From Amycolatopsis sp. (lineage in GTDB: Bacteria > Actinomycetota > Actinomycetes > Mycobacteriales > Pseudonocardiaceae), in the NCBI RefSeq assembly GCF_025464955.1, contig NZ_JAODNM010000120.1, forward strand, positions 1-41,815: a stretch of DNA of 41,815 bases. Reading direction: 5' to 3'. The notes under the pieces were generated by a model. It saw nothing but the letters and a program-made list of their open reading frames with translations, was not told the DNA's origin and did not search any database. The translations under genes and the position numbers were made by a program. This document shows, piece by piece, positions 31,663 through 39,713 of this stretch. Each line of letters begins with the position of its first letter. Position 1 is the first letter of the stretch.

Positions 31663-32352
31663 TCAGAAGGCGCCTACTCGCAGCGCGTAGGAAACAGCGT
31701 GGGCGCGATTGCGCAGATTGAGCCGGGTCAACAGGTCCTGGATGATCTTTTTGATAGTCCGTTCCGAATAACGGAGCCGCTCGGCGATGCGCGCGGTGTC
31801 CTCCCCCTCGGCGAGCAGCTTGAGGACGTCGACCTCCCGCAGCGTCAGCCCGCCCGGCTTGAGCCCCTGCGTGGTCAGCAGGTTCTGCCGGAGCATCCGG
31901 GACTCGTCGACCAGCCAGCGGGTGACTGTCTCCGGCAGCATCGCCCCGCCGCAGTGGCTCGCGACCACCGCCCGGGTGATCAACCGCGGAGTCGCGTCGC
32001 GGCGGGGCAGGATGCTCACCACCCCGCAGCCGACCGCCCTCGCCAGCTGCCGCTCGCGCATCGGCCCGGCCACCAATACCATGCACTGCTCCCGGTTCAC
32101 CGCGCTTTCGGCGATCTCGGCCATCACCGCGAGCAGCGAATCGGTGACGACGGAGGTCAGGACCAGAACCACATCGGCGTCCTCACGTCGGCCGGCCGAC
32201 ACCAATCTCAGCTCGGAGGACACCCGCAGGCGCGGAATCACCTCGCCGGTCAACACCGGATCGTCCGCCAGCACCCATACCGCAACCTCGGCCGTCCGCA
32301 CCTCGGGCATAGCCGGAGCCACCACCGAAACGGCCTCGCCAATACTGAGCAT
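31663..32352 (-). CDS. LuxR-type regulator with degenerate receiver-like domain
   Basis: A 229-residue regulator. The C-terminal LuxR/GerE helix-turn-helix reads LTLREVDVLKLLAEGEDTAR and then YSERTIKKIIQDLLTRLNL. The N-terminal 130 residues have the alternating strand-helix look of a response-regulator receiver (AVWVLADDPVLTGEVIPRL). The phosphorylatable Asp position, expected where ADVVLVLTSVV stands, is not acidic, so phosphorylation control is unlikely and ligand or protein control more likely. The start is ATG at 32352, following GGTGGTGA; four codons upstream a GTG is an alternative. It lies upstream of the SARP regulator in the same direction and is divergent from a membrane-protein gene. 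The two regulators may act in one cascade. Confidence 0.85.
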   Translation of the reverse strand: MLSIGEAVSVVAPAMPEVRTAEVAVWVLADDPVLTGEVIPRLRVSSELRLVSAGRREDADVVLVLTSVVTDSLLAVMAEIAESAVNREQCMVLVAGPMRERQLARAVGCGVVSILPRRDATPRLITRAVVASHCGGAMLPETVTRWLVDESRMLRQNLLTTQGLKPGGLTLREVDVLKLLAEGEDTARIAERLRYSERTIKKIIQDLLTRLNLRNRAHAVSYALRVGAF

Positions 32353-32453
32353 CCCTGTCACCACCTGTTTATTCGTCCACCCCCAGGTGCCGGTTCAGCA
32401 AACCAGAGCGATGTCGATGAATTATCAACATGAGTGCTCCTCGCGTTGCGACC

Positions 32454-32465
32454 CCCCTTAAGGGG
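32454..32465. promoter_or_regulatory. Perfect palindrome CCCCTTAAGGGG
   Basis: A perfect 12-base dyad in the divergent region between the LuxR-type gene and a membrane-protein gene. Size and position fit an operator, possibly for the adjacent LuxR-type protein; this is inference. Confidence 0.45.
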
Positions 32466-32556
32466 AAGAGCGGGGACTTCCCCGATGTCTCCGGCGCCCG
32501 GTCCTGACACGGTTGTCCCGTTCTACCTGGCGGACCGGACGAGATGGGGACGAATC

Positions 32557-33180
32557 ATGGGGCCTGTAGTGGTCAGAAGGATTTTCGTGGCAGCTCCGGC
32601 GCTGCTCCTGGTCGGGGTGCTCGCGATGAAATTCGGGTGGAAGACCTCGCCCGACCTCACCTGGGGCGTGGCACTGCCGCTCTGGACCAGCGCGCATCTC
32701 GCCTACATCCTCGGTTACCTGGGCCTCGGGGTCGTTCTGGCGACACTGTGGTCATGGCTGCATGAGGTCGCCCGCGGCCGGGTCGAGCGCGTGTTCGGCG
32801 ACGTCCTCGCCGTAGTGGGGACCATCGGGCTCGTCGCGATGACCGGGCAGATGGTGCTCGACCTGATCGTCGGCTTCCGCGCCGGTAGCCGGGCCGCGAT
32901 GAGCGGGATTTCGGACTCCATCCACGCCATTCCGGGCTTCGGTGTCTTCTTCTACGGCCTGATTCCCGCACTTTCGCTGGCCGCGCCCGCATTCCTGCTG
33001 GTGGCGCTCGCCGTCCGGCGCCGGATCTCCGCGTGGCCCGCGCTCACCTTCCTGATCGGCAGCCTCTGCATCGCCACCGGCATCACGCCGTTGATGGTGG
33101 CCGGCGGACTGGCGATCTGCGTGGCGCTCCCGGCAGCCGCGGGCGTGACGCCGCCGACGTGGCACCGCGCCGCTGCCTGA
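32557..33180 (+). CDS. Multi-pass membrane protein of unknown function
   Basis: A 207-residue protein with about five to six membrane helices. Examples are FVAAPALLLVGVLAMKFG, AHLAYILGYLGLGVVLATLW and IGLVAMTGQMVLDLIVGF. No catalytic motif or known family is recognised. The start chosen is ATG at 32557, preceded by GGGGA; a longer open frame starts at 32434 but would cover the palindrome at 32454. It is divergent from the LuxR-type regulator, which may control it. The last helix is followed by a short Thr/Pro/Ala tail. Confidence 0.75.
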   Translation: MGPVVVRRIFVAAPALLLVGVLAMKFGWKTSPDLTWGVALPLWTSAHLAYILGYLGLGVVLATLWSWLHEVARGRVERVFGDVLAVVGTIGLVAMTGQMVLDLIVGFRAGSRAAMSGISDSIHAIPGFGVFFYGLIPALSLAAPAFLLVALAVRRRISAWPALTFLIGSLCIATGITPLMVAGGLAICVALPAAAGVTPPTWHRAAA

Positions 33181-33395
33181 CTAGGGTTTTCGGCCTGCAC
33201 GATGCGTGCCCACGTCCGAATCCGTCGGCTGGGTTTACCGGCCTGGCCGGCGAGCGCGGCCGACCGCGGCGGTCGGTCATCACGAAACCGTTCTGGCCCC
33301 CCGGAAAAAAGGGCATGGACTGAATCACTACAACGGGCGGCCAGCGCCGGGCCGTGTCAGTCTGAAGCTCCGGACTCGACGAAACGGGGCACAGT

Positions 33396-35042
33396 ATGGA
33401 CAAGGCGGAGCGCAGGACCGGACAGTCGACCCTGTTCGACGCATTGCACACCAAAGGGACCGCGTACACCCACGACGAGCGCCGGTCGCTCGGCCTGCTC
33501 GGTCTGTTGCCCATCGCGGAGAAGACGCTCGACCAACAGGTCGAACACTGCTGGGACGAGTTCGGCACGCGCCACAACGACCTCGACAAGCACATCTACC
33601 TGCGCGCGCTCCAGGACCGCAACGAAACGCTGTTCTACCGGGTGCTCAGCGAGCACATCGAAGCGGCCATGCCGATCATCTATACCCCGACCGTGGGCGA
33701 GGCGTGCCAGCGGTTCAGTGAGATCTACCGACGGCCGCGCGGACTGTTCGTTTCCTACCCCGAACGCGCCGACCTGCGGGAGATCCTGCGAAACCGGCCG
33801 CGGAACGAGGTCGACGTGATCGTGGTGACCGACGGCCAGCGCATCCTCGGGCTAGGCGACCAGGGCATCGGCGGGATGGGCATCCCGATCGGCAAGCTGT
33901 CGCTGTACACGCTGATCGGCGGGATCGACCCGGCCAGGACGCTGCCGATCGTGCTCGACGTCGGCACCGACAACGCGCAGTGCCTCGAAGACCCGCAGTA
34001 CCTCGGCTGGCGGCATCGGCGGATCAGCGACGAGGACTACTACGAGTTCGTCGACGAGTTCGTAGCCGCCGTGCGTGAGGAGATGCCGGACGTCCTGCTG
34101 CAGTGGGAGGATTTCGCCACCGCGCACGCACTGCCCATTCTGGACACCTACCGCGACAAGATGCTGACGTTCAACGACGACATCCAGGGCACGGCCGCGG
34201 TCGCACTCGGCGCGCTGCACGGCGCCGCGAAGGTCGCGGGCCGCCCGCTGGCCGAGCAGCAGGTTGTCATGCTCGGCGCGGGGTCCGCCGGGATCGGAGT
34301 GCTCGACATGATCCGGCGGGAGATGCAGGCGCAGGGGCTGTCCGAAACCGAGGCCACCGAACGGATCTGGGTCGTCGACATCGAGGGCCTGCTGACCGAC
34401 GACCGCACCGACCTCACCGACGGCCAGCGCTTCTTCGCCCAGTCCGCGAAACGGGTCGAAGGCTGGAACCTGTCCGGCCGGGCACAGCTCGCCGACGTGG
34501 TGCACAACGTCGACGTGGGAATCCTTCTTGGACTGTCCACAGCGGCCGGTGCGTTCACCGAGCCCATCGTGCGCGAGCTGGCCGGCAAGACCGATCGGCC
34601 GATCATCTTCCCGCTGTCGAACCCGACCAGCAAAGCCGAAGCGCATCCGATGGAACTCGACGAGTGGACAGACGGGCGCGCGCTGGTCGCCACCGGCTCG
34701 CCCTTCGCGCCGGTGCACCGCGACGGCGTCGAGCACCGCGTCGCACAATGCAACAACGTCTACATCTTCCCCGCGATCGGCCTCGCCGTCACCGCCTCGG
34801 GCGCCACCCGGGTCACCGACGAGATGATGCGCGTCGCGGCCCTGACCCTCGGCGAGGCATCCCCCGCGTTGAAGAACCCGGACGAGCCGCTGCTGCCGCG
34901 CTGGGAGGACGTCCCGGAAATCGCGACGTCCATCGCCCACGCCGTCGCCATGCAGGCGATCACCGACGGCGTAGCACCCAAGCGCACCGAGGCGGAGATG
35001 ACCGAAGTCATCAAGGCGACCCGCTGGACCCCCGACTACTAG
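33396..35042 (+). CDS. NAD-dependent malic enzyme (malate dehydrogenase, oxaloacetate-decarboxylating)
   Basis: A 548-residue enzyme of the long malic-enzyme class, converting malate to pyruvate, CO2 and NAD(P)H. Catalytic Tyr96 lies in IIYTPTVGEACQRF, and Lys167 in GMGIPIGKLSLY. Metal ligands Glu238-Asp239 (QWEDF) and Asp261-Asp262 (FNDDIQGTAA) are present, as is the dinucleotide loop LGAGSAGIG at 293-301. Length and the C-terminal QCNNVYIFPAIGLAV match the large SfcA-like type rather than the short MaeB type. Cofactor choice is not certain from sequence. It is a single gene followed by a hairpin at 35053-35117. It may supply pyruvate and NADH during growth on C4 acids, in line with the acyl-CoA genes elsewhere in the window. 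Confidence 0.95.
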   Translation: MDKAERRTGQSTLFDALHTKGTAYTHDERRSLGLLGLLPIAEKTLDQQVEHCWDEFGTRHNDLDKHIYLRALQDRNETLFYRVLSEHIEAAMPIIYTPTVGEACQRFSEIYRRPRGLFVSYPERADLREILRNRPRNEVDVIVVTDGQRILGLGDQGIGGMGIPIGKLSLYTLIGGIDPARTLPIVLDVGTDNAQCLEDPQYLGWRHRRISDEDYYEFVDEFVAAVREEMPDVLLQWEDFATAHALPILDTYRDKMLTFNDDIQGTAAVALGALHGAAKVAGRPLAEQQVVMLGAGSAGIGVLDMIRREMQAQGLSETEATERIWVVDIEGLLTDDRTDLTDGQRFFAQSAKRVEGWNLSGRAQLADVVHNVDVGILLGLSTAAGAFTEPIVRELAGKTDRPIIFPLSNPTSKAEAHPMELDEWTDGRALVATGSPFAPVHRDGVEHRVAQCNNVYIFPAIGLAVTASGATRVTDEMMRVAALTLGEASPALKNPDEPLLPRWEDVPEIATSIAHAVAMQAITDGVAPKRTEAEMTEVIKATRWTPDY

Positions 35043-35052
35043 CCCCTGGTAC

Positions 35053-35117
35053 CCCTCAAGGCCATCCTGATGGCGACCCTCGCAATGCGTTCAACGCACC
35101 TAAGGTGGCCCTGAGGG
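35053..35117 (+). terminator. Structured hairpin after malic enzyme
   Basis: CCCTCA (35053-35058) pairs with TGAGGG (35112-35117) around further complementary stretches GGCCATC / GGTGGCC and an inner TGCGT/ACGCA. It lies 11 bases after the malic-enzyme stop. No U tract. Confidence 0.5.
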
Positions 35118-35160
35118 AACGCCGCAACAGCCACCGCCGACCTGCAGGAAAGGGGGTAGC

Positions 35161-35391
35161 GTGGCTGGGAAACGGAGGAAGGTGAGAACGATGTTGGGTG
35201 TGCTCGTCGGATTGATCGGGGTCGTGCTCGTCATCGCCGCCGTGCTCGACGTCAACGCCCGCCGGAAGGGCTACAGGCTGCAGGGTCGCGGCGCTTGGAA
35301 GCTCATGAAGGAGAACCAGCAGAACCTCCGCGCCAGCCGTCTGGACCCGCACATCAGCCGGGACGGCGACTGGACGGGCAAGTCGCGCTGA
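35161..35391 (+). CDS. Small single-helix membrane protein
   Basis: A 76-residue protein. A basic N-terminus (MAGKRRKVRT) leads into one membrane helix (MLGVLVGLIGVVLVIAAVLDV), followed by a positively charged soluble tail. The GTG at 35161 is preceded by AAAGGGGG; an internal ATG at 35191, with GGAGG and AAGGTGAG upstream, would leave a 66-residue product starting right at the helix, and either could be used. It lies about 120 bases after malic enzyme, with a hairpin between them, so it probably has its own promoter, and a strong hairpin follows its stop. Function unknown. Confidence 0.65.
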   Translation: MAGKRRKVRTMLGVLVGLIGVVLVIAAVLDVNARRKGYRLQGRGAWKLMKENQQNLRASRLDPHISRDGDWTGKSR

Positions 35392-35400
35392 CATTATTCA

Positions 35401-35442
35401 GCGGATGGTAATGATTGCCTTTCGGCAATTATTACCATCCGC
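35401..35442. terminator. Long perfect hairpin after the small membrane protein
   Basis: Arms GCGGATGGTAAT and ATTACCATCCGC with inner ATTGCC / GGCAAT (one mismatched pair) around TTTC. It starts nine bases after the stop at 35391. AT content is higher than around it. Confidence 0.7.
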
Positions 35443-35531
35443 CTACGGGCGGCTTCCGGTAGTTATTTTTCCCGCGTTCGTTCGCTAGTTTCTGCGGAGA
35501 CGACAACGAAACAATCCGGGAAAGAGCGACC

Positions 35532-36074
35532 ATGTCCGAGACTGCCGAACTGTCCCCTTCGACGACCACTTCCCTGGTCTCGCCCCGAATGCTGAACGGT
35601 GCCCTGGTGGCCCTGCGGATCGGGTTCGGGGTGAACTGGCTCAGCAACGCGATCGCCAAGATAATCGGGAAGACGAACTTCGGCGGCGGCTGGTTTTCGT
35701 TCAACCTGGTCGACCGGGGTGTCGCGCACGGAATTCTGCAGCAGTCGGTCAGCAGCACCGGGATAGCGCCCCTGCGCGGTTTCTACTCGAACGTCGTGCT
35801 GACGAACTGGGGGTTCTTCCAGTGGTTCCTCACGTTCACCGAACTGGCGATCGGGCTGGGCCTGCTGTTCGGCATCGCGTCGAGGCTCGCCGCGGTCGGC
35901 GGCGTGCTGCTGCTGGCGCCGATCTGGCTGATGCTGCTCGGGACGAACCAGTACCTGTGGACGTACCCCCTGGACGTCCTGCCGCTCGTGCTGCTCGCGA
36001 TCGTCCCGACCGGCCGGGTCGCCGGGTTCGACCGCGTTCTTTCCGCGCGTTTCACCTCCCACTGGCCGTTCTGA
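35532..36074 (+). CDS. DoxX/TQO-small-subunit-like membrane protein
   Basis: A 180-residue protein with about four membrane helices. The patterns LRIGFGVNWLSNAIAKIIGK and LTFTELAIGLGLLFGIASRL fit the DoxX/DoxD family. Members take part in membrane redox chemistry or are of unknown role. The long loop between helices 1 and 2 (GGGWFSFNLVDRG) resembles DoxD of thiosulfate:quinone oxidoreductase, but no DoxA partner is nearby. GGGAAAGAG precedes the ATG. It lies 87 bases upstream of the next gene on the same strand. Confidence 0.75.
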   Translation: MSETAELSPSTTTSLVSPRMLNGALVALRIGFGVNWLSNAIAKIIGKTNFGGGWFSFNLVDRGVAHGILQQSVSSTGIAPLRGFYSNVVLTNWGFFQWFLTFTELAIGLGLLFGIASRLAAVGGVLLLAPIWLMLLGTNQYLWTYPLDVLPLVLLAIVPTGRVAGFDRVLSARFTSHWPF

Positions 36075-36160
36075 GCCGGGACCTCGCACGCGGCGCGGTA
36101 TCTTCGGTTCATCGCCCCTGACCGGCGGCGGTGGAGCGGACAACCTGGAGGGAATCCCCC

Positions 36161-36583
36161 GTGGCTACGTGGAACGACCTGGTGCGTTACGTCAGGGTCC
36201 GATACGAGGTGGTCCGGGAGGATCAGGACGAGATCAGGATCCTCTACCGGTTCGGCGCGGACGAGTACGACGAGGACCAGCTCTCCCAGGGCCGCACCCA
36301 GATGATGATCCTGGCCCGCGAGGTGCTCGACAAGAAAGAGGACTGGGTCCAGCTCGCCACGCCGTTCGCCAGGGTCGCCGACGTCGACCTCAAGGTGACG
36401 CTGGAGGAGATGGGCCTGACCACGGTGGTCGGCGGCGCAGTGATCATGGGCGAATGGCTGGTGCTGCGGCACTCCCTGCCGCTGCGCAACCTGCAGTACA
36501 ACGAGCTGGACGACCCGCTGCAGCTGGTCGCCGCCGCCGCGGACAGCCTCGAACAGCAGTTCATCGGAGGCGACAACTTCTAG
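36161..36583 (+). CDS. Conserved actinobacterial protein, YbjN/T3SS-chaperone-like fold
   Basis: A 140-residue acidic cytoplasmic protein. It has alternating strands and helices (VRYEVVREDQDEIRILYRF, MMILAREVLDKKEDWVQLAT, TTVVGGAVIMGEWLVLRHSL), ending EQQFIGGDNF. The pattern recalls the YbjN/type-III-chaperone-like fold, which in actinobacteria is common and of uncertain function; fold assignment is by eye only. The GTG at 36161 is taken as start because GGAGGG stands upstream, somewhat far (about nine bases); ten more in-frame codons precede it without a site. It is convergent with the ROK regulator, 27 bases apart. Confidence 0.7.
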   Translation: MATWNDLVRYVRVRYEVVREDQDEIRILYRFGADEYDEDQLSQGRTQMMILAREVLDKKEDWVQLATPFARVADVDLKVTLEEMGLTTVVGGAVIMGEWLVLRHSLPLRNLQYNELDDPLQLVAAAADSLEQQFIGGDNF

Positions 36584-36610
36584 CGGACCGACAGCTGACG
36601 GACAGCCTCC

Positions 36611-37801
36611 TCAGCGGTTCCCGAAGTTGACGGCGAGGGTGTCGGGGGCGTCGTTGATGATCACGCCGGCCGCGCCGCGGACTTCGGCCCAGGTGGAGAG
36701 TTCACCGGCGACGACGTCGAGCTTGCGGTGTTCCGTCGGCATGGCGTAGCGCTCGACGGTGCGGCGGATGGGGTCGAGCAGTGCTTCCCCGGCGCACGCG
36801 AGGTCGCCGCCGACGATCACGAGCCGCGGGTCCAGCAGGGTCACCATGGTCGCGATCGCCCGCCCGACAGCCTCCCCCGCTTCCTGCAGCGCGACACGGA
36901 CACCGACGCGGGCGTCGCGGAAGAGTTCGGGGAGATCGGCGGGTTCGATCGGCTGCCGCCAACTGCGGGACAGCAGGTCCGCCAACGCGGCCGGGCTGGC
37001 GACGGTCTCGAGGCAGCCGCGGTTGCCGCAGCGGCACACCAGCCCGCCCGGCGCGACGGGGAGGTGCCCGACCTCGCCGGCCAAGCCGCCGGAACCGGTG
37101 ATGAGCCGCCCGCCGGAGATCACGCCGGCACCGATGCCCGCGGACAGCCGGACGTAGATGAGGTCGTCGACGCCCCGCCCGGCGCCGTAGAGCCGCTCGC
37201 CGAGCGCGCCCGCATTGGCGTCGTTCGTCAGGCTCGTCGTCAGTCCCGTCAACCTCGTGAGCTCGCTGGCCGGCCGGACGCCGAGCCAGCCGGGCATGAT
37301 GCTCGCCGCGTCGAGCCCGTCGCCGCCGCTGTCCACCGGACACGCGATGTCGACACCGAGCCCGAGCACCTGACGCGCGCTGACGCCGGTTTCCGCCAAT
37401 GCCTCAGCGACGAAGTCCGCGACCGTCCGCAAGGTCCGGACAGGTTCGAGGTCGGTGTCGTGGGCGACCCGCCGGTCCCACACCGGCTGGCCCGCGAGGT
37501 CACACAGGATGACGTGGACGTGCGTGTGTCCGATGTCCGCACCTGCCGCGTACGCGGCTTGCGGCACCACGGACACCGTCACCGCAGGCCGTCCGTTCGG
37601 GCGGCTGCCTGACTCGGGGGACGGTGTGTCGTCCTCGCGCACCACGCCTTCGTCGATCAGGTCGGCGACCAGCGAAGCGACCGTGGCTCGCGAAAGGCCG
37701 GTCAACGTCACCAGTTGCGGACGGCTCGCCGGCCCCTTGCCATGCAGCGCGCGCAGGATCCTGGCACGGCCCTCTCCGCGCAGGTTCAGCGGAACGGTCA
37801 T
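36611..37801 (-). CDS. ROK-family transcriptional regulator (NagC/Mlc/XylR type)
   Basis: A 396-residue regulator. The N-terminal winged helix (about 10-70, GPASRPQLVTLTGLSRATVA) is fused to a sugar-kinase-like ROK domain with GADIGHTHVHVILCDLAG (phosphate loop), GQ/PV-type DIACPVDS, and the ROK signature with zinc cysteines CRCGNRGCLE. Such proteins repress sugar-use genes until a sugar or sugar phosphate binds. The start is ATG at 37801, because GGGAGG lies eight bases upstream. Upstream lies a 35-base dyad, and beyond it the broken secreted-enzyme gene, which could once have been its target. Confidence 0.92.
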   Translation of the reverse strand: MTVPLNLRGEGRARILRALHGKGPASRPQLVTLTGLSRATVASLVADLIDEGVVREDDTPSPESGSRPNGRPAVTVSVVPQAAYAAGADIGHTHVHVILCDLAGQPVWDRRVAHDTDLEPVRTLRTVADFVAEALAETGVSARQVLGLGVDIACPVDSGGDGLDAASIMPGWLGVRPASELTRLTGLTTSLTNDANAGALGERLYGAGRGVDDLIYVRLSAGIGAGVISGGRLITGSGGLAGEVGHLPVAPGGLVCRCGNRGCLETVASPAALADLLSRSWRQPIEPADLPELFRDARVGVRVALQEAGEAVGRAIATMVTLLDPRLVIVGGDLACAGEALLDPIRRTVERYAMPTEHRKLDVVAGELSTWAEVRGAAGVIINDAPDTLAVNFGNR

Positions 37802-38127
37802 CGCGGGCACCTCCCTCTCGACTGGCCAGTCTCCCCGACGGGCCGTGTACCGGCCCTCGGCACCCATTCGGCCATCAGGTTGCAAAGCTGGTCCGCTGTC
37901 GCAAGTTTATCCAGCTTTGAGCAATATATGTGGCCAAATCTCCCTATCGATCAGTGCTTTACGCAGAATGTCGAGGACAGAATCAGCCCTACATCGGACG
38001 GCCCCCCAAGTTTGTCTGTCTTTCAACGTATCTGAGGGGCGCACCGGCACGAGTCGGATCGATGGGGATCCAGCTCGGGGCGAAACCTCCTCCGGCGGCG
38101 TAGCCGGGGGCTTCCAACGGAGGCGCG
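37802..38127. other. Promoter region of the ROK gene
   Basis: About 325 bases without a gene. It has the lowest GC of the neighbourhood around 37900-38030 (for example GAGCAATATATGTGG). It holds the dyad listed at 37884-37918 and presumably promoters for the ROK gene and for the broken gene that starts at 38128. Confidence 0.5.
37884..37918. promoter_or_regulatory. Inverted repeat, candidate ROK operator
   Basis: AAAGCTGG (37884-37891) and CCAGCTTT (37911-37918) form a perfect dyad over 35 bases, 83 bases upstream of the ROK start. Position suits autoregulation; binding is inference. Confidence 0.45.
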
Positions 38128-38584
38128 ATGTCAGGCCCGAAATCGAGAAGGCCCCGCCGGCTGGCCGTGCTGCTGGCCACCGTGCCGATGCACTGGGACT
38201 CGCGGGGGTGGCGGCCGTGAGCCCCGCCGCCGCCTCGGCCGCCACGCCAAGCCGATCTACCTCGGCACGCACTACGGCCCGGCCGGCGGCACCGGCACTA
38301 TCACCTACACCGACGGGACGACCCAGCAGTACACCGCCACGACGGCCGACTGGTACGGCAACACCCCGCCGCCCGGCGGGGACCTGGTCGCCACCACGAC
38401 CTACATCCACCACCCGCTCGACCCGAGTCGCAAGGCGTTCGGCATCTACTCCAGCGCGATCACGCTTCAGGCCGGGAAGACGCTGCAGTACGTGACGCTG
38501 CCCAGCGACGGCAGTGCCCGATCGGACAGCGCGGCGATGCACATCGTGCCTGAACACTCACGAGTTAGTGCCACAGGCCGATGA
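38128..38584 (+). pseudogene. Broken secreted protein gene (signal peptide plus C-terminal carbohydrate-enzyme domain)
   Basis: The start MSGPKSRRPRRLAVLLATVP looks like a Tat/Sec signal. After a frameshift it continues LGLAGVAAVSPAAASAAT with an Ala-rich cleavage region, and after a second shift it reads YLGTHYGPAGGTGTITYTDG, then a TADWYG... segment, then KAFGIYSSAITLQAGKTLQY. The last part resembles the beta-sandwich ends of secreted actinobacterial glycoside hydrolases. The signal peptide is joined almost directly to this end domain, so a large central portion is missing as well as two frames being shifted. The final residues run into the convergent DUF1761 gene. Clearly non-functional. 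The enzyme class is a guess from the end domain. Confidence 0.6.
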
Positions 38585-38960
38585 CCACCGCGATGACGAG
38601 GAGTTTGACCAGCCAGTCGCCGACATGGATGGCGGCGAGCTTCATCGGCACGTTTTCCCAGAGCACCGAGCCGGAGAGGATCACCGTGGGGAAGGCGATC
38701 CAGAGCGACCCCGCGAGCAGCAATGCGCCCGGGAGCGCCGTGATCCCCAGCTTCGCGGCGAATCCGGCGAACACGGCCACGACGACCAGGCTCCGCAGGA
38801 TCTCGACGAGCATCTTCCACGGGACAGGCCGTGTCATCTCGGCGGTGTCCGCGCCGAGAAGTTTCGCGCGCAGGCCGCCGAACACGACGTACCACACCGA
38901 ACTCACCACGAACGCCACCACGGTGGCCACCACAACGGCCCAGTAGTTCACGTCGATCAT
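38565..38960 (-). CDS. DUF1761 family membrane protein
   Basis: A 131-residue protein with four membrane helices. The first, WAVVVATVVAFVVSSVWYVVFG with the xWYxxFG turn, and the last block VHVGDWLVKLLVIAVVIGLW-like (AAIHVGDWLVKLLVIAVVI) match DUF1761, a widespread family of unknown function. The start is ATG at 38960, because GGGAG stands six bases upstream; another ATG two codons earlier would overlap that site. It is convergent with the broken secreted gene, whose aberrant end overlaps it by about 20 bases. Confidence 0.82.
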   Translation of the reverse strand: MIDVNYWAVVVATVVAFVVSSVWYVVFGGLRAKLLGADTAEMTRPVPWKMLVEILRSLVVVAVFAGFAAKLGITALPGALLLAGSLWIAFPTVILSGSVLWENVPMKLAAIHVGDWLVKLLVIAVVIGLWH

Positions 38961-39043
38961 CAGCATCTCCCACGTCCACAGGCGCGAATCGCACCCTTCA
39001 CCAAGGACGTAGAAGTAAGCCGGCCCATCTCGACATACCGGTG

Positions 39044-39619
39044 TCAGACGCTGCTGGCGGCCGCGTTCGTCGCGTAGTAGGCGTCCGCGGTGTCGCCGTC
39101 GAGCCCGACGAAGTGCTCGAGCCGGGCGGCGGCGCTGAACAGCAGCACGACCAGCACGTCCGCGGCGGTCTGCTCGGTCAGGTCACCCAGGACCTCCTCG
39201 GCCGCCTTCTGATCTTCCGCCGCGAGCGCGGTCAGCAGGTCACAGGCCCGGTCACGCGCTTTGGGGCAGTCCGGATCGCCCGGAGTCGGCCGGAAACCGA
39301 CGTCGATGCGGGTGCCGGGCTTGAGTGCGCCGCGCGGGACACCGCTGAGCAGGATGTCCGTCAGCGTCGTGACCGCGTCGACCATGGTCCGCCGGTCTTC
39401 GCCCAGGATGGAAGCGGCGCGGACGGCGAACACCGGGTCGCGCCGGTTGAGCGCGGCTATCCCGGCATGCGCCAGCTGGACCGCGTCGACCCTGCTGGCT
39501 TCGGGTGGCGCGGGCGCCGCGGCACGCACCTGGACTTCGGTGACTGGGGAACTGTGGGAGCCGTTGGTGCGCCGTTTGTCGGTCACCGCGAACGAGCGCT
39601 CCAGGTCATCGCCGGACAT
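39044..39619 (-). CDS. Hypothetical protein, mostly helical
   Basis: A 191-residue soluble protein with no recognised domain. It opens with a Ser/Thr/Arg-rich stretch and then several helices (AVQLAHAGIAALNRRDPVFA, TMVDAVTTLTDILLSGVPRG, ARDRACDLLTALAAEDQKAA). No membrane segment or signal peptide. The start is placed at ATG 39619, because TACACT (complement of 39657-39662) is a good -10 that would begin the transcript about 30 bases upstream, with GGAGG close to the ATG; a GTG at 39652 is the alternative. It lies on the same strand as the DUF1761 gene, 84 bases upstream of it. Confidence 0.6.
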   Translation of the reverse strand: MSGDDLERSFAVTDKRRTNGSHSSPVTEVQVRAAAPAPPEASRVDAVQLAHAGIAALNRRDPVFAVRAASILGEDRRTMVDAVTTLTDILLSGVPRGALKPGTRIDVGFRPTPGDPDCPKARDRACDLLTALAAEDQKAAEEVLGDLTEQTAADVLVVLLFSAAARLEHFVGLDGDTADAYYATNAAASSV

Positions 39620-39713
39620 CTGCCTCCGCTCGAAGCACTGATGGCAATTCACCGTCAGTGTAGAACAGTTACCCGAGAGTACAAGAACGGTGTTTAACGA
39701 CGTCGGTGACCGG

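Noticed and set aside
28066..32352. Secondary-metabolite gene cluster
   Set aside because: A SARP, a LuxR-type gene and a SnoaL-like gene alone do not make a cluster. No synthase, cyclase set or tailoring operon is present.
32434..32556. Extended N-terminus for the membrane protein starting at 32557
   Set aside because: The extension would include the CCCCTTAAGGGG dyad and the divergent promoter, and it has no ribosome site.
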